This document shows positions 16,566 to 24,828 of a DNA stretch of 64,000 nucleotides, in pieces. The stretch is taken from assembly GCF_041734645.1 (NCBI RefSeq), contig NZ_CP162010.1, positions 1,488,001 to 1,552,000 on the forward strand, in the 5' to 3' direction. This stretch comes from Rodentibacter sp901420285 (lineage in GTDB: Bacteria > Pseudomonadota > Gammaproteobacteria > Enterobacterales > Pasteurellaceae). The translations under genes and the position numbers were made by a program. The notes under the pieces were generated by a model. That model saw only the letters and a program-made list of their open reading frames with translations, was not told the DNA's origin and did no database searches. Within the stretch, counting starts at the first letter, position 1. Every line of letters starts with the position of its first letter.

Positions 16566-18547
16566 TATTCTGTTCGTTCGTTTTCTGCCGGCTCGGAAAC
16601 GACATCGTTAGCGCTGCTCGGCACATTTGCTTCAGAAACACTTTCGTTGCGTTCTTTATGTTCGATTTCCGGCAAGCGTTTATTTAAATAGTAATCCATA
16701 ATTTGACGCACCACCGGTGCTGCATTACTGGAGCCGCCACCTGCATTTTCTAAAATAATAGACACTATTATTTGAGGATTCTCATAAGGCGCATAAGCGG
16801 TAAACCACGCATGGTCGTGCAGTTCTTTTTTTAAGCCGGCGGCATTATATTTTTGGTTTTCTTTCAAACTGAACACCTGTGCCGTACCCGATTTCCCCGC
16901 CACATGATAATTGGCGCCGACAAACGCTTTACGTCCCGTACCTGCCGCGGAATTCACCACGTTAAACATACCGCGTTTTGCTGCATCCCAATACGCCTGT
17001 TTCGGTTCACTAATATCGTCATAAAGTCGCGGATCCTGATAGGGTTCCACTTTCGCCCCTTCTACCGACTTCATCAAATGCGGGGTATTCACTTTACCAT
17101 TATTTACCAAAATTGCGGTGGCTTTTGCTACTTGCAACGGCGTTGCTGTCCAATACCCCTGCCCGATACCGACGGAAATGGTATCGCCTTGCACCCATTG
17201 GCGTTTATAGCGTTTTTGTTTCCATTCTTTGGAAGGCATATTAGCCGTCGCTTCTTCGCTAATTTCAATTCCCGTTGGCATCCCAAAACCAAAGCGCTTC
17301 ATCCAACCGGATAAGCGGTCAATTCCTAAGTTGTAAGCGACCTGATAAAAATAAGTATCCGAAGATTCGGTGATTGCTTTATTTAAATCGGTATAGCCAT
17401 GCCCCGCTTTTTTCCAATCACGAAAACGTTTTGTCGTGTTCGGCAACATCCAATAACCCGGATCGAAAATCGTCGTGCTTTGATTAATTACGCCTTCCGT
17501 TTGCGCCGCCACCGCAATAAACGGTTTCACCGTTGAGGCCGGCGGATAAACTCCTTGCGTGGCGCGGCTGTAAAGCGGTCGCGAAGGATCTTCTAATAAA
17601 CGTTTATAATCCGCACCGGAAATACCGTCCACGAATAGATTATTGTCATAACTCGGTGTGGAAACCATCGCCAGTACGCTGCTATCTCTCGGATCGAGCA
17701 CTACTACCGCGCCTTTTTGCCCGGCTAATAAATCGGTAATATAACGTTGCAAGGCCAAATCGATAGTTAAATGAATACTTTTACCGGGGATGGCAGGTTG
17801 TTCGCGCAGCTTACGAATCACCTTGCCGCGGTTGTTAATTTCTACTTCCTCAAAGCCCGTAGTACCGTGTAGTTGATCTTCGTAATAACGCTCGACACCG
17901 AGTTTTCCCATATCATGCGATCCCGCATAATTCGTGAATTTCTCGTCTTTTTTAAGCCTTTCCACATCTTTATCGTTGATTTTACCCACATAACCGAGAA
18001 TATGTGTCATCACATCGCCGTATAAATAATTACGTTTAAAATAAGGGCGAACATCAAGGCTCGGATATTGATATTGATTTACTGCAAAACGCGCAATTTG
18101 CTCTTCCGTCAAATTCGGTTTAAGCATAATTGAAGTATAGCGTGTACCGCGGCGGCGTTCTTTTTGGAAGTTCTCAATATCATCGTCGGTCAAGCCGACG
18201 ATATAACGCAATTCTTCAAAGGTTTGCACTAAATTTTCTGTTTTTTCCGGCACAATATATAAGCCAAAGAACGTCAAATTTTCCGCCAGCAATACGCCGT
18301 AGCGATCATAGATTAAACCGCGTGTCGGCGGCACCGGCAAAAGTTTAATACGGTTACCGTTGGAACGGGTTTGGTAGGTATCGAAATTAACGATTTGTAA
18401 ATGATAAATATTGGTAAATAGCACGCCGGTCAACGTCAGAATACCGATAAACGCCACCAATGTACGGCGCGCAAAAAGATTCCGCTCCGCTTTTTTGTCG
18501 CGAATCGGTTCATGCGTGGGAGCAGCGAAGAATTTTTTTAAATTCAT
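16565..18547 (-). CDS. mrdA: Penicillin-binding protein 2 (elongation transpeptidase)
   Basis: 660 aa. Cytoplasmic tail, one membrane helix at about residues 28-48 (LVAFIGILTLTGVLFTNIYH), a pedestal domain, and a transpeptidase domain with S338-T-V-K341, SSD near 393 and KSGTAQ near 545. The C-terminal extension is acidic and Ser/Glu-rich. Crosslinks side-wall peptidoglycan with RodA. Lies downstream of rlmH. Confidence 0.97.
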   Translation of the reverse strand: MNLKKFFAAPTHEPIRDKKAERNLFARRTLVAFIGILTLTGVLFTNIYHLQIVNFDTYQTRSNGNRIKLLPVPPTRGLIYDRYGVLLAENLTFFGLYIVPEKTENLVQTFEELRYIVGLTDDDIENFQKERRRGTRYTSIMLKPNLTEEQIARFAVNQYQYPSLDVRPYFKRNYLYGDVMTHILGYVGKINDKDVERLKKDEKFTNYAGSHDMGKLGVERYYEDQLHGTTGFEEVEINNRGKVIRKLREQPAIPGKSIHLTIDLALQRYITDLLAGQKGAVVVLDPRDSSVLAMVSTPSYDNNLFVDGISGADYKRLLEDPSRPLYSRATQGVYPPASTVKPFIAVAAQTEGVINQSTTIFDPGYWMLPNTTKRFRDWKKAGHGYTDLNKAITESSDTYFYQVAYNLGIDRLSGWMKRFGFGMPTGIEISEEATANMPSKEWKQKRYKRQWVQGDTISVGIGQGYWTATPLQVAKATAILVNNGKVNTPHLMKSVEGAKVEPYQDPRLYDDISEPKQAYWDAAKRGMFNVVNSAAGTGRKAFVGANYHVAGKSGTAQVFSLKENQKYNAAGLKKELHDHAWFTAYAPYENPQIIVSIILENAGGGSSNAAPVVRQIMDYYLNKRLPEIEHKERNESVSEANVPSSANDVVSEPAENERTE

Positions 18548-18611
18548 CTCAAATCGACTTATTTTTTACCATGATTTTAACGATGAAACGCAAGCACAAG
18601 CGATTGAACTG

Positions 18612-19079
18612 TTACTCTCGATGATAAGGATGATGAGTTGTGAGCGACCAGGCTCGATACAAACTTTCCGCAACGACCACACGCACAAGCGGATGCGGTA
18701 AAGTGAGCGGCGAAAGCGACCAACTCTGCTCCGCCGCGGCTTTGCAGTCCTGCGAAAGACCTTCCGGCCCGCCGATTAACAAACACAGGTCACGCCCGTC
18801 ATTTTTCCACGCCTCCAATTGCTCGGCGAGTTGCGCTGTTGTCCAAGGCTTGCCCGGAATGTCCAAAGTTACCACTTTACCTTTGCCGCATGCCGCTAAC
18901 ATCGCTTTGCCTTCTTGTTCCAAAATGCGTTTAATGTCAGCATTTTTACCGCGCTTGCCGGCGGGAATTTCGATTAATTCAAACGGCATATCTTTCGGGA
19001 AACGACGTTGGTATTCTTCAAATCCGGCGGTAACCCAGGCCGGCATTTTGGTGCCTACGGCAATTAACGAGATCTTCAC
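18612..19079 (-). CDS. rlmH: 23S rRNA (pseudouridine1915-N3)-methyltransferase
   Basis: 155 aa SPOUT-class enzyme methylating the pseudouridine at position 1915 of 23S rRNA. The knot signature LCLLIGGPEGLSQDC lies at about 97-111 and the C-terminal LVRVVVAESLYRAWSLTTHHPYH is strongly conserved. Standard neighbour of rsfS and mrdA. Confidence 0.97.
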   Translation of the reverse strand: MKISLIAVGTKMPAWVTAGFEEYQRRFPKDMPFELIEIPAGKRGKNADIKRILEQEGKAMLAACGKGKVVTLDIPGKPWTTAQLAEQLEAWKNDGRDLCLLIGGPEGLSQDCKAAAEQSWSLSPLTLPHPLVRVVVAESLYRAWSLTTHHPYHRE

Positions 19080-19096
19080 AAGCGTTCCCTTATTTG

Positions 19097-19141
19097 TTCA
19101 ATGCGGTGCTATTTTCTTCGTTCAATGCGGTGCTATTTTCG
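19097..19141 (+). repeat. Two tandem copies of the 24-bp CAATGCGGTGCTATTTT repeat
   Basis: CAATGCGGTGCTATTTTC begins at 19099 and again at 19123, a spacing of exactly 24 bases, in the gap between rsfS and rlmH. Same unit and period as the array at 43574-43760. Confidence 0.85.
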
Positions 19142-19159
19142 TTATCCAACGCCTACGTC

Positions 19160-19468
19160 CTATGCCCAAAGTTTCTCCAATTGGTAAAGTTCTCGCGTCT
19201 CGCGTTGCATGATATGAACCATGGTTTGGCCTAAATCAACCACGATCCAATCAGCAGTATTTTTGCCTTCTTGACCGAATGTTTCCACGCCCGCTTTTTT
19301 GCATTCCGCAATTAAATTATCCGCCATCGCCGACACTTGGCGGCTTGACGTTCCGGTGCAAATCACCATATTTTCGGTGACGGAGGATTTGCCGCGCACA
19401 TCAAAATGCACGATATCCGAGCCCTTTAAATCACCCAGTTTATTAATGACAAATTCGACTAATGACAT
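19160..19468 (-). CDS. rsfS: Ribosome silencing factor RsfS
   Basis: 102 aa from the ATG at 19468 (MSLVEFVINKLGDLKG), which follows an AAAGGAAAGAGC ribosome site; the open frame extends 31 codons upstream but that part is not conserved. Binds ribosomal protein uL14 and blocks subunit joining in starvation. Core motifs DIVHFDVRGKSSVTENMVIC and ADWIVVDLGQTMVHIM (each part of a longer conserved block). Confidence 0.94.
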   Translation of the reverse strand: MSLVEFVINKLGDLKGSDIVHFDVRGKSSVTENMVICTGTSSRQVSAMADNLIAECKKAGVETFGQEGKNTADWIVVDLGQTMVHIMQRETRELYQLEKLWA

Positions 19469-19563
19469 GCTCTTTCCTTTATTTGTAAAAGCGCGAGATT
19501 CTACCATTGAATGGTGCGCAGGACTAGGGAAAAGGACAAAACGCGTATTTTTTGAGTGCACTT

Positions 19564-20094
19564 TTATTTTCTAGAAACAGAAACAAGCGGCTTTTCAATT
19601 TTCTTTTGGGCGCGTCGCTTTTGAAAAAAGGCGCTCAGTTTTTGACCACATTCTTCGGCCAGAACGCCCGCGCTAATTTCTACACAATGATTCATTTTGT
19701 AATCGTCAAAAAAGTGAAAACGCGAGCCAACGGCACCGGTTTTATAATCTGCAGCGCCGAACACCAAGCGTTTAATGCGGCTGTGCAAAATTGCGCCGGC
19801 GCACATAGTGCAAGGCTCAAGCGTAACATAAAGGGTGCAATTGAGCAGACGATAATTTTCGAGATTTTTCGCGCCATTGCGTAATGCCACAATCTCCGCG
19901 TGGGCGGTCGGATCATGTTCCATAATGGACAGATTCCAACCCTCGCCGAGAATATTGCCGAACTCATCCACCAGCACCGCACCCACGGGAATTTCACCCA
20001 ACGCTTCCGCTTTGTCAGCCAAGGCAAGGGCGTGGCGCATGAATTTTTCGTCTAAATCTGAGCGTACTTCTATTGTTTGGGCGTTTGTTTGCAC
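19564..20094 (-). CDS. tadA: tRNA-specific adenosine deaminase
   Basis: 176 aa. Converts A34 to inosine in tRNA-Arg(ACG). Zinc and catalytic site: HAE (in DPTAHAEIVAL, about residue 65) with the proton-shuttle Glu, and PCTMC at about 94-98. C-terminal basic tail (KKRRAQKKIEKP type) contacts tRNA. The first 12 residues may be an extension; an internal start is not obvious. Nine bases separate it from thyA upstream. Confidence 0.95.
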   Translation of the reverse strand: MQTNAQTIEVRSDLDEKFMRHALALADKAEALGEIPVGAVLVDEFGNILGEGWNLSIMEHDPTAHAEIVALRNGAKNLENYRLLNCTLYVTLEPCTMCAGAILHSRIKRLVFGAADYKTGAVGSRFHFFDDYKMNHCVEISAGVLAEECGQKLSAFFQKRRAQKKIEKPLVSVSRK

Positions 20095-20103
20095 TTTCGC
20101 GTC

Positions 20104-20955
20104 TTAAACAGAGAAAGGATATTTAATCGGCTCGTGAGATTGGTAACCGATAACCTTGAAATCGTCCATCGTGACCCAAGTTTCGAGGTCTTCAAGAGTT
20201 TTGATGTCCGGATTAATTTCTAATTTTGGCAACGGGAACGGTTCACGTTTGAGTTGAACATCACGCATCAATTCAAGTTGATCTTCATAAATATGCGCAT
20301 TGACAATTTTATGATACACCTTGCCCGCTTTTGTACCGGTAATTTGCGCCATTAAAGCTAAGAAAGTGAACGCTTGAATTTGATTGAAATTCAAGCCCAA
20401 CGGCACATCGCAGGAACGTTGATAGCTGGTGAGATAAAGCGTGTCGCCCAGTAAAGAAAAGGTATGCGTGTGCATACAAGGACGCAAACAGCCCAGATCA
20501 AATTCGCCCGGATTAAAGAAGGTCAAAATTTCGCCGCGATCATCAATACCTTTGGCAAGGTTATTAACAATTTTGCGCAGTTGATCGACGGTTTCGCCAT
20601 TCGGTTTGCGCCACGCGCGCCCCTGCACGCCGTACACGCGTCCCATGTCGTCAATGCCTTTACGATGTGGATTGGCCAACCATGAGGCATTTTCATTGGC
20701 GTTTGCGTCCCAAGTTTTAGTGCCGAGTTTACGAAAATCGGCGGCATTATCGTAACCACGGATATAACCTAAAAATTCCGCAATCGCCGCTTTCCAGTAG
20801 CTTTTGCGGGTGGTAATCAGCGGAAATTGGTTGTTCGCCACATCGTATTCGAGATCCGCATTAATAACCGTTAAACACCGCTTACCGGTGCGCTCGTTGG
20901 CGATCCATTGACCTTCGTCAATAATCCGCTGGCAAAGCTCAAGATATTGTTGCAT
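20104..20955 (-). CDS. thyA: Thymidylate synthase
   Basis: 283 aa. Methylates dUMP to dTMP with methylene-tetrahydrofolate. Signature LRPCMHTHTFSLL carries the nucleophilic cysteine, and the QRSCDVPLGLNFN block binds dUMP and phosphate. Two to three tens of residues differ from the E. coli arrangement, which has CALPPCH; the LRPCMH form is a Pasteurellaceae-type variant. Lies 9 bases after lgt, so lgt-thyA-tadA are probably cotranscribed. Confidence 0.96.
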   Translation of the reverse strand: MQQYLELCQRIIDEGQWIANERTGKRCLTVINADLEYDVANNQFPLITTRKSYWKAAIAEFLGYIRGYDNAADFRKLGTKTWDANANENASWLANPHRKGIDDMGRVYGVQGRAWRKPNGETVDQLRKIVNNLAKGIDDRGEILTFFNPGEFDLGCLRPCMHTHTFSLLGDTLYLTSYQRSCDVPLGLNFNQIQAFTFLALMAQITGTKAGKVYHKIVNAHIYEDQLELMRDVQLKREPFPLPKLEINPDIKTLEDLETWVTMDDFKVIGYQSHEPIKYPFSV

Positions 20956-20964
20956 AAGAATTCC

Positions 20965-21783
20965 TTAGGATTTGGCGGGCGCACTGTTGCTTGAATCAGT
21001 ACGCATATAAGCCCATGCCATAATTAAAACGCCGCCAATAATCATTGGTAAACAAAGTGCTTGGCCGCGCGTCATAATGCCGAGGAAGGATTCCGTTTCC
21101 GGCTCGCGTACGTATTCCACGATAAAACGAAATATTCCGTAACCGATTAAGAATAAACCGGCAACCGAACCTGTCGGACGGGATTTTCTAATAAATAAAT
21201 TCAAGATGGCAAATAACACCAGACCTTCTAAAAAAGCTTCATAAAGTTGTGATGGGTGACGAGGCAGTAATTGCGGATCTGTAGGAAAAATCATCGCCCA
21301 AGGTACGTCGGTTTGGCGTCCCCAAAGTTCGAGATTAATGAAGTTACCGATTCGTCCCAAACCTAAACCGAACGGAATCAGCGGTGCAACAAAATCAGTA
21401 GTTTGCCAAAAATTACGTTTTTGCGCATGAGAAGTCCAAATCATCGCGATGATCACCCCGATAAGACCGCCGTGGAAAGACATTCCGCCTTCCCAAACAC
21501 GGAAGAGATAGCTCGGTTCTTGCAAGAAATGATCAATATTGTAAAAGAATACGTCACCAACGCGTCCGCCAATAAACACACCCATAAAACCGTTAAATAA
21601 CAAGCTATCTACTTGCTCTACGGTCCAACCACTAGTCGGACGAGCGGCACGACGCACCGCCAACCAACGGGCGAAAATAAACCCGAGTAAATACATTAAA
21701 CCGTACCAACGCAAGCCAATATTGCTATCGCCAATAGTAAAAATGGTCGGATCAAAGTGCGGAAGCACTAAATATTGATTCAT
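20965..21783 (-). CDS. lgt: Phosphatidylglycerol-prolipoprotein diacylglyceryl transferase
   Basis: 272 aa inner-membrane enzyme, first step of lipoprotein maturation. About seven transmembrane helices. Signatures: IGLRWYGLMYLLGF near the N-terminus, GGMSFHGGLIGVIIAM with the catalytic His/Arg region, and GRIGNFINLELWG at about 145-157. Starts 8 bases after the TSUP gene. Confidence 0.97.
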   Translation of the reverse strand: MNQYLVLPHFDPTIFTIGDSNIGLRWYGLMYLLGFIFARWLAVRRAARPTSGWTVEQVDSLLFNGFMGVFIGGRVGDVFFYNIDHFLQEPSYLFRVWEGGMSFHGGLIGVIIAMIWTSHAQKRNFWQTTDFVAPLIPFGLGLGRIGNFINLELWGRQTDVPWAMIFPTDPQLLPRHPSQLYEAFLEGLVLFAILNLFIRKSRPTGSVAGLFLIGYGIFRFIVEYVREPETESFLGIMTRGQALCLPMIIGGVLIMAWAYMRTDSSNSAPAKS

Positions 21784-21791
21784 AATTTTCC

Positions 21792-22589
21792 TTATTTCAG
21801 AAACATATCGACGGCGATGACAATAAGTAATAATGCAAAGCCTTTTTTCAAAATCGGCACCGGTAGTTTTGAAGTCGCGGTTGCACCAAGTTTAGAGGTA
21901 AAAAATGACGTGGCAGTAATGCCTAACACGGCCGGCAAATAAATGTACCCCAAGGAATACTCTGGCATAGTAGTATTGCCCCAACCACTCACAGCAAAAC
22001 TCAACATCCCCGATAATCCAAGTAACATGCCGCAAAAGGCAGAAGATCCGATAGCTTTTTTCATATCGATACCGCGTGAATTTAAAAACGGCACGATAAA
22101 ACCACCACCGCCGATACCGGCTGCGCTTGACGCCATGCCGATTAAAATACCGCCTACAATCGACGAGGTGGTGGTGAGCGTTTTGGACGATTGCGTAGCT
22201 TTGGATTTAATGGAAACCAGCATTTTTATCGCTAAATAAACCACTAAACAAGCAAATAATTTAGCTACAACGGCGCGATCAAGTTTGCCAATAAATAAAC
22301 CACAGATAAATACTGTAACCATAATCACGGGAATGAGAATTTTCACCGCATCCCACACAATATTGCCGAGTTTATGATGGCGTTGAGCGGAAGAAAAACC
22401 GGTAATCACAATAGTGGCGAATGAGGTGCCCAATGCGGTGCTCATAAGCAAAGGTTCCGGCACGCCCATCATCGGCAATAAATAAACTAAAGTCGGCACA
22501 ATCACCAAACCGCCACCGATACCGAAAAGCCCGGCAAGAAACCCGACGATACAACCTACCAGCAAACAAATAGCAATAAAAGTTAGCAT
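21792..22589 (-). CDS. Sulfite exporter TauE/SafE family (TSUP) membrane protein
   Basis: 265 aa, about eight transmembrane helices arranged as two repeats. The repeat motif FGIGGGLVIVPTL (about 23-35) recurs as AGIGGGGFIVPFL (about 158-170), characteristic of TSUP permeases. Substrate unknown; relatives move sulfite, sulfoacetate or other organic anions. Between rppH and lgt, as in H. influenzae (HI0902). Confidence 0.9.
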   Translation of the reverse strand: MLTFIAICLLVGCIVGFLAGLFGIGGGLVIVPTLVYLLPMMGVPEPLLMSTALGTSFATIVITGFSSAQRHHKLGNIVWDAVKILIPVIMVTVFICGLFIGKLDRAVVAKLFACLVVYLAIKMLVSIKSKATQSSKTLTTTSSIVGGILIGMASSAAGIGGGGFIVPFLNSRGIDMKKAIGSSAFCGMLLGLSGMLSFAVSGWGNTTMPEYSLGYIYLPAVLGITATSFFTSKLGATATSKLPVPILKKGFALLLIVIAVDMFLK

Positions 22590-22592
22590 AAT

Positions 22593-23177
22593 CTACCCTC
22601 TTTTATTCAACGGGCGTTTGGAATATTTAGCATAATGCGGCTTACGCGGAAAAACCGGTTTAATATCAGATTCCGTTTGATGCTCCGTTTGTTTTTCTTT
22701 TTCGCCGAAAAATAAAAAAGTTGCGAATTCTTTCATCGCGCGGCGATACACGTCTTTCTTGAACGACACCACTTGGCGCACAGGATACCAAAAACTCACC
22801 CAACGCCAACCATCAAATTCCGGCGACTTGGTGGCTTGCATATTGATATTTTTTTCTTCGGAGACAAGCTGTAATAAGAACCAACGTTGTTTTTGCCCGA
22901 TACATATCGGTTTACTGTCATAACGTAACAAACGTTTCGGTAATTTATAACGCAGCCAATGTTTTGATACGTATAAAATACGTACGTCTTTCGGCTGCAA
23001 CCCCACTTCCTCGTAAAGTTCGCGATACATCGCTTGTTCCGCGCTTTCGTTATCATTAATGCCGCCTTGCGGAAACTGCCAAGAATTCTGCCCGCAACGT
23101 TTCGCCCAAAGCACCTGTCCTTTGCGATTGCAAATCACAATGCCCACATTGGGACGGTAGCCGTCAAAATCGATCAC
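22593..23177 (-). CDS. rppH: RNA pyrophosphohydrolase
   Basis: 194 aa Nudix hydrolase that removes 5' pyrophosphate from mRNAs and starts their decay. Nudix box GGINDNESAEQAMYRELYEE followed by VGL at about 38-60; the RPNVGIVICN start and KRCGQNSWQFPQGG are family hallmarks. C-terminal basic tail. First gene of the leftward rppH-TSUP-lgt run. Confidence 0.96.
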   Translation of the reverse strand: MIDFDGYRPNVGIVICNRKGQVLWAKRCGQNSWQFPQGGINDNESAEQAMYRELYEEVGLQPKDVRILYVSKHWLRYKLPKRLLRYDSKPICIGQKQRWFLLQLVSEEKNINMQATKSPEFDGWRWVSFWYPVRQVVSFKKDVYRRAMKEFATFLFFGEKEKQTEHQTESDIKPVFPRKPHYAKYSKRPLNKRG

Positions 23178-23702
23178 TATCGTTTTTACCTTAAATTTTG
23201 ACTCAAAAATAATCCGCGAATTGTTTCATAAATCCGCTTTTTTATCAACCAACGCCCAAGGCGCACTACTCTTCCATTATCATTCTTATTGTGGATAATT
23301 CTGTGGTTAACCGTTACAAAAAACATCGAGAAATTGTGTAGAAGATCGTGAAGATCGCGTCGATGACTTCCTTCCCTCCGTTTTATCCGCTTTAATAACA
23401 AAACTTGTTTGCAAAAAGCTAATAGCTCTTTATTTCATCGGAAATACCTTAAAAAGCGCTTAAAAAACATTCCGTTTTCTTAAATCGCATAATTTTTACA
23501 ATAAGAGCCGATGGGCTTGTGAGTTATTCAATATTTCTGTGGATAAAATTGTGGCTGGGGAAATTCATAACCTTGTATAACTTTGCAGAATCAAACGGCT
23601 GCACTCTACAAGAAATTTTAATTCTTTTTAATTCAAATAGTTAAATTAACAATTCTACGAAATTCATGATGTGAGTAATTCCGCAAATGCACCGTTCATT
23701 TT
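23178..23702. other. Non-coding region with DnaA-box-like sites and AT-rich tract (candidate origin)
   Basis: 525 bases without a credible gene. Two perfect DnaA boxes TGTGGATAA (23290-23298, 23538-23546), plus near matches TGTGGTTAA (23302-23310) and TGTGTAGAA (23335-23343), all in the same orientation; GATC sites at 23343-23357; and a very AT-rich stretch at about 23608-23662. Genes left of it run left and most genes right of 24.3 kb run right, the pattern around an origin. Alternatives: a DnaA-controlled promoter region or chance. Cumulative GC skew was not computed. Confidence 0.35.
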
Positions 23703-24266
23703 TTAACCATCAAAATTTAATCCGCTCAAATAACGTTTCCAGTCAAAATATTGTCCTGGATCGATCTTGCGTCCCGGCGAAATATCGGCGTGCCCTACGA
23801 TACGCTCGCTCGTAATTTTGGGATAGGCTTGCATAATCAGTTGAGTGAGCCACTGCAAAGCCTGATATTGTGCATCAGTAAAAGGTTGTTCATTGCTACC
23901 TTCCAGCTCAATACCGATAGCAAAATCATTGCATTTTTCTCGTCCTTGAAAACAGGAAAGCCCGGCATGCCAAGCGCGCTGGTTAAAACTTACGTACTGC
24001 GTAATACGTCCGTCACGTTCAATTAAACAATGGGCCGACACGCGAATGCGATAAATTTCTTTAAAATAAGGATGAATTGTTGGGTCAAGCTTTCCTTGAA
24101 AAAAATCATCAATATAACCACCCCCGAATTCTTCCGGCGGCAAGCTAATGTAATGGATCACAAGCAGCGAAATATCTTTAATATCCGGTCGCGCATCAAA
24201 ATGAGGAGAGAAAATATGGCGGCAATTCTTTAGCCAACCTTGTTCAATATTCTGCGTTTTTTTCAT
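23703..24266 (-). CDS. ampD: 1,6-anhydro-N-acetylmuramyl-L-alanine amidase AmpD
   Basis: 187 aa cytoplasmic zinc amidase for peptidoglycan recycling; in some species it controls beta-lactamase induction. Amidase_2 fold: zinc ligands in LVIHYISLPP (His near 33), HAG in RAWHAGLSCFQG and HADISPGRKIDPG at about 155-167. Diverges from pilA across a 124-base region. Length matches the family. Confidence 0.95.
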   Translation of the reverse strand: MKKTQNIEQGWLKNCRHIFSPHFDARPDIKDISLLVIHYISLPPEEFGGGYIDDFFQGKLDPTIHPYFKEIYRIRVSAHCLIERDGRITQYVSFNQRAWHAGLSCFQGREKCNDFAIGIELEGSNEQPFTDAQYQALQWLTQLIMQAYPKITSERIVGHADISPGRKIDPGQYFDWKRYLSGLNFDG

Positions 24267-24282
24267 ACTTCTTTTCTATCTT

Positions 24283-24298
24283 TGCGATCGTGATCGCA
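24283..24298. promoter_or_regulatory. CRP-S (Sxy-dependent) competence operator for pilABCD
   Basis: Palindrome TTTGCGATCGTGATCGCATAA has core TGCGA-N6-TCGCA, the CRP-S form that needs both CRP and Sxy in H. influenzae competence genes (read with a break: TTTGCGATC / GT / GATCGCATAA). It lies about 93-108 bases upstream of the pilA ATG at 24391. Confidence 0.8.
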
Positions 24299-24390
24299 TA
24301 AAAAATGCGATCGGTTTTACGGATATTTCTTCCTTTTTCACAATCGTTGCGCCACCTTTGGCAAAACTTGTACCAATAAAAGGAAAATCT

Positions 24391-24828
24391 ATGAAATTTA
24401 TTTCTTCACACGTATTAAAAAAGGGTTTTACTCTAATTGAATTAATGATTGTCATCGCGATTATCGCCATTTTGGCAACTATTGCCATTCCCTCTTATCA
24501 AAATTACACCCAAAAAGCGGCAATGTCCGAATTATTGCAAGCTTCCGCGCCTTATAAAGCAGATGTTGAGCTGTGCATTTACGGTACTGGCACCACCACT
24601 AATTGTAGCGGCGGGAGTAACGGTGTGGCGGCCAATACCACTGCTGCAAAAGGTTATATAAAAAGTATCAGTACTAACGCCGGTGCGATTACTGTGGTTG
24701 GTGACGGCACATTGAAAGACATTCAATACACGCTCACCGCCACTGGTGACAAAAGTAAGGGCATAACTTGGGCGGCCAGCTGTACCGGTGATAAATCTCT
24801 CTTCCCGGCCGGATTCTGTTCTAAATGA
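24391..24828 (+). CDS. pilA: Type IV pilin (competence pilin)
   Basis: 145 aa from the ATG at 24391, which has an AAAGGAAAATCT ribosome site; an upstream in-frame ATG at 24358 lacks one. Class III signal cleaved after Gly in KKGFTLIELM; mature N-terminus FTLIELMIVIAIIAIL forms the pilus-core helix. Two disulfide pairs are possible (ELCIYGTGTTTNC and AASCTGDKSLFPAGFC). Major subunit of the pilus or pseudopilus used in DNA uptake and twitching. First gene of pilABCD; its TGA overlaps the pilB start. Confidence 0.93.
   Translation: MKFISSHVLKKGFTLIELMIVIAIIAILATIAIPSYQNYTQKAAMSELLQASAPYKADVELCIYGTGTTTNCSGGSNGVAANTTAAKGYIKSISTNAGAITVVGDGTLKDIQYTLTATGDKSKGITWAASCTGDKSLFPAGFCSK

Noticed and set aside
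20104..20955. dCMP hydroxymethylase of phage origin
   Set aside because: The position next to lgt and the conserved thymidylate synthase blocks fit the chromosomal thyA of Pasteurellaceae.
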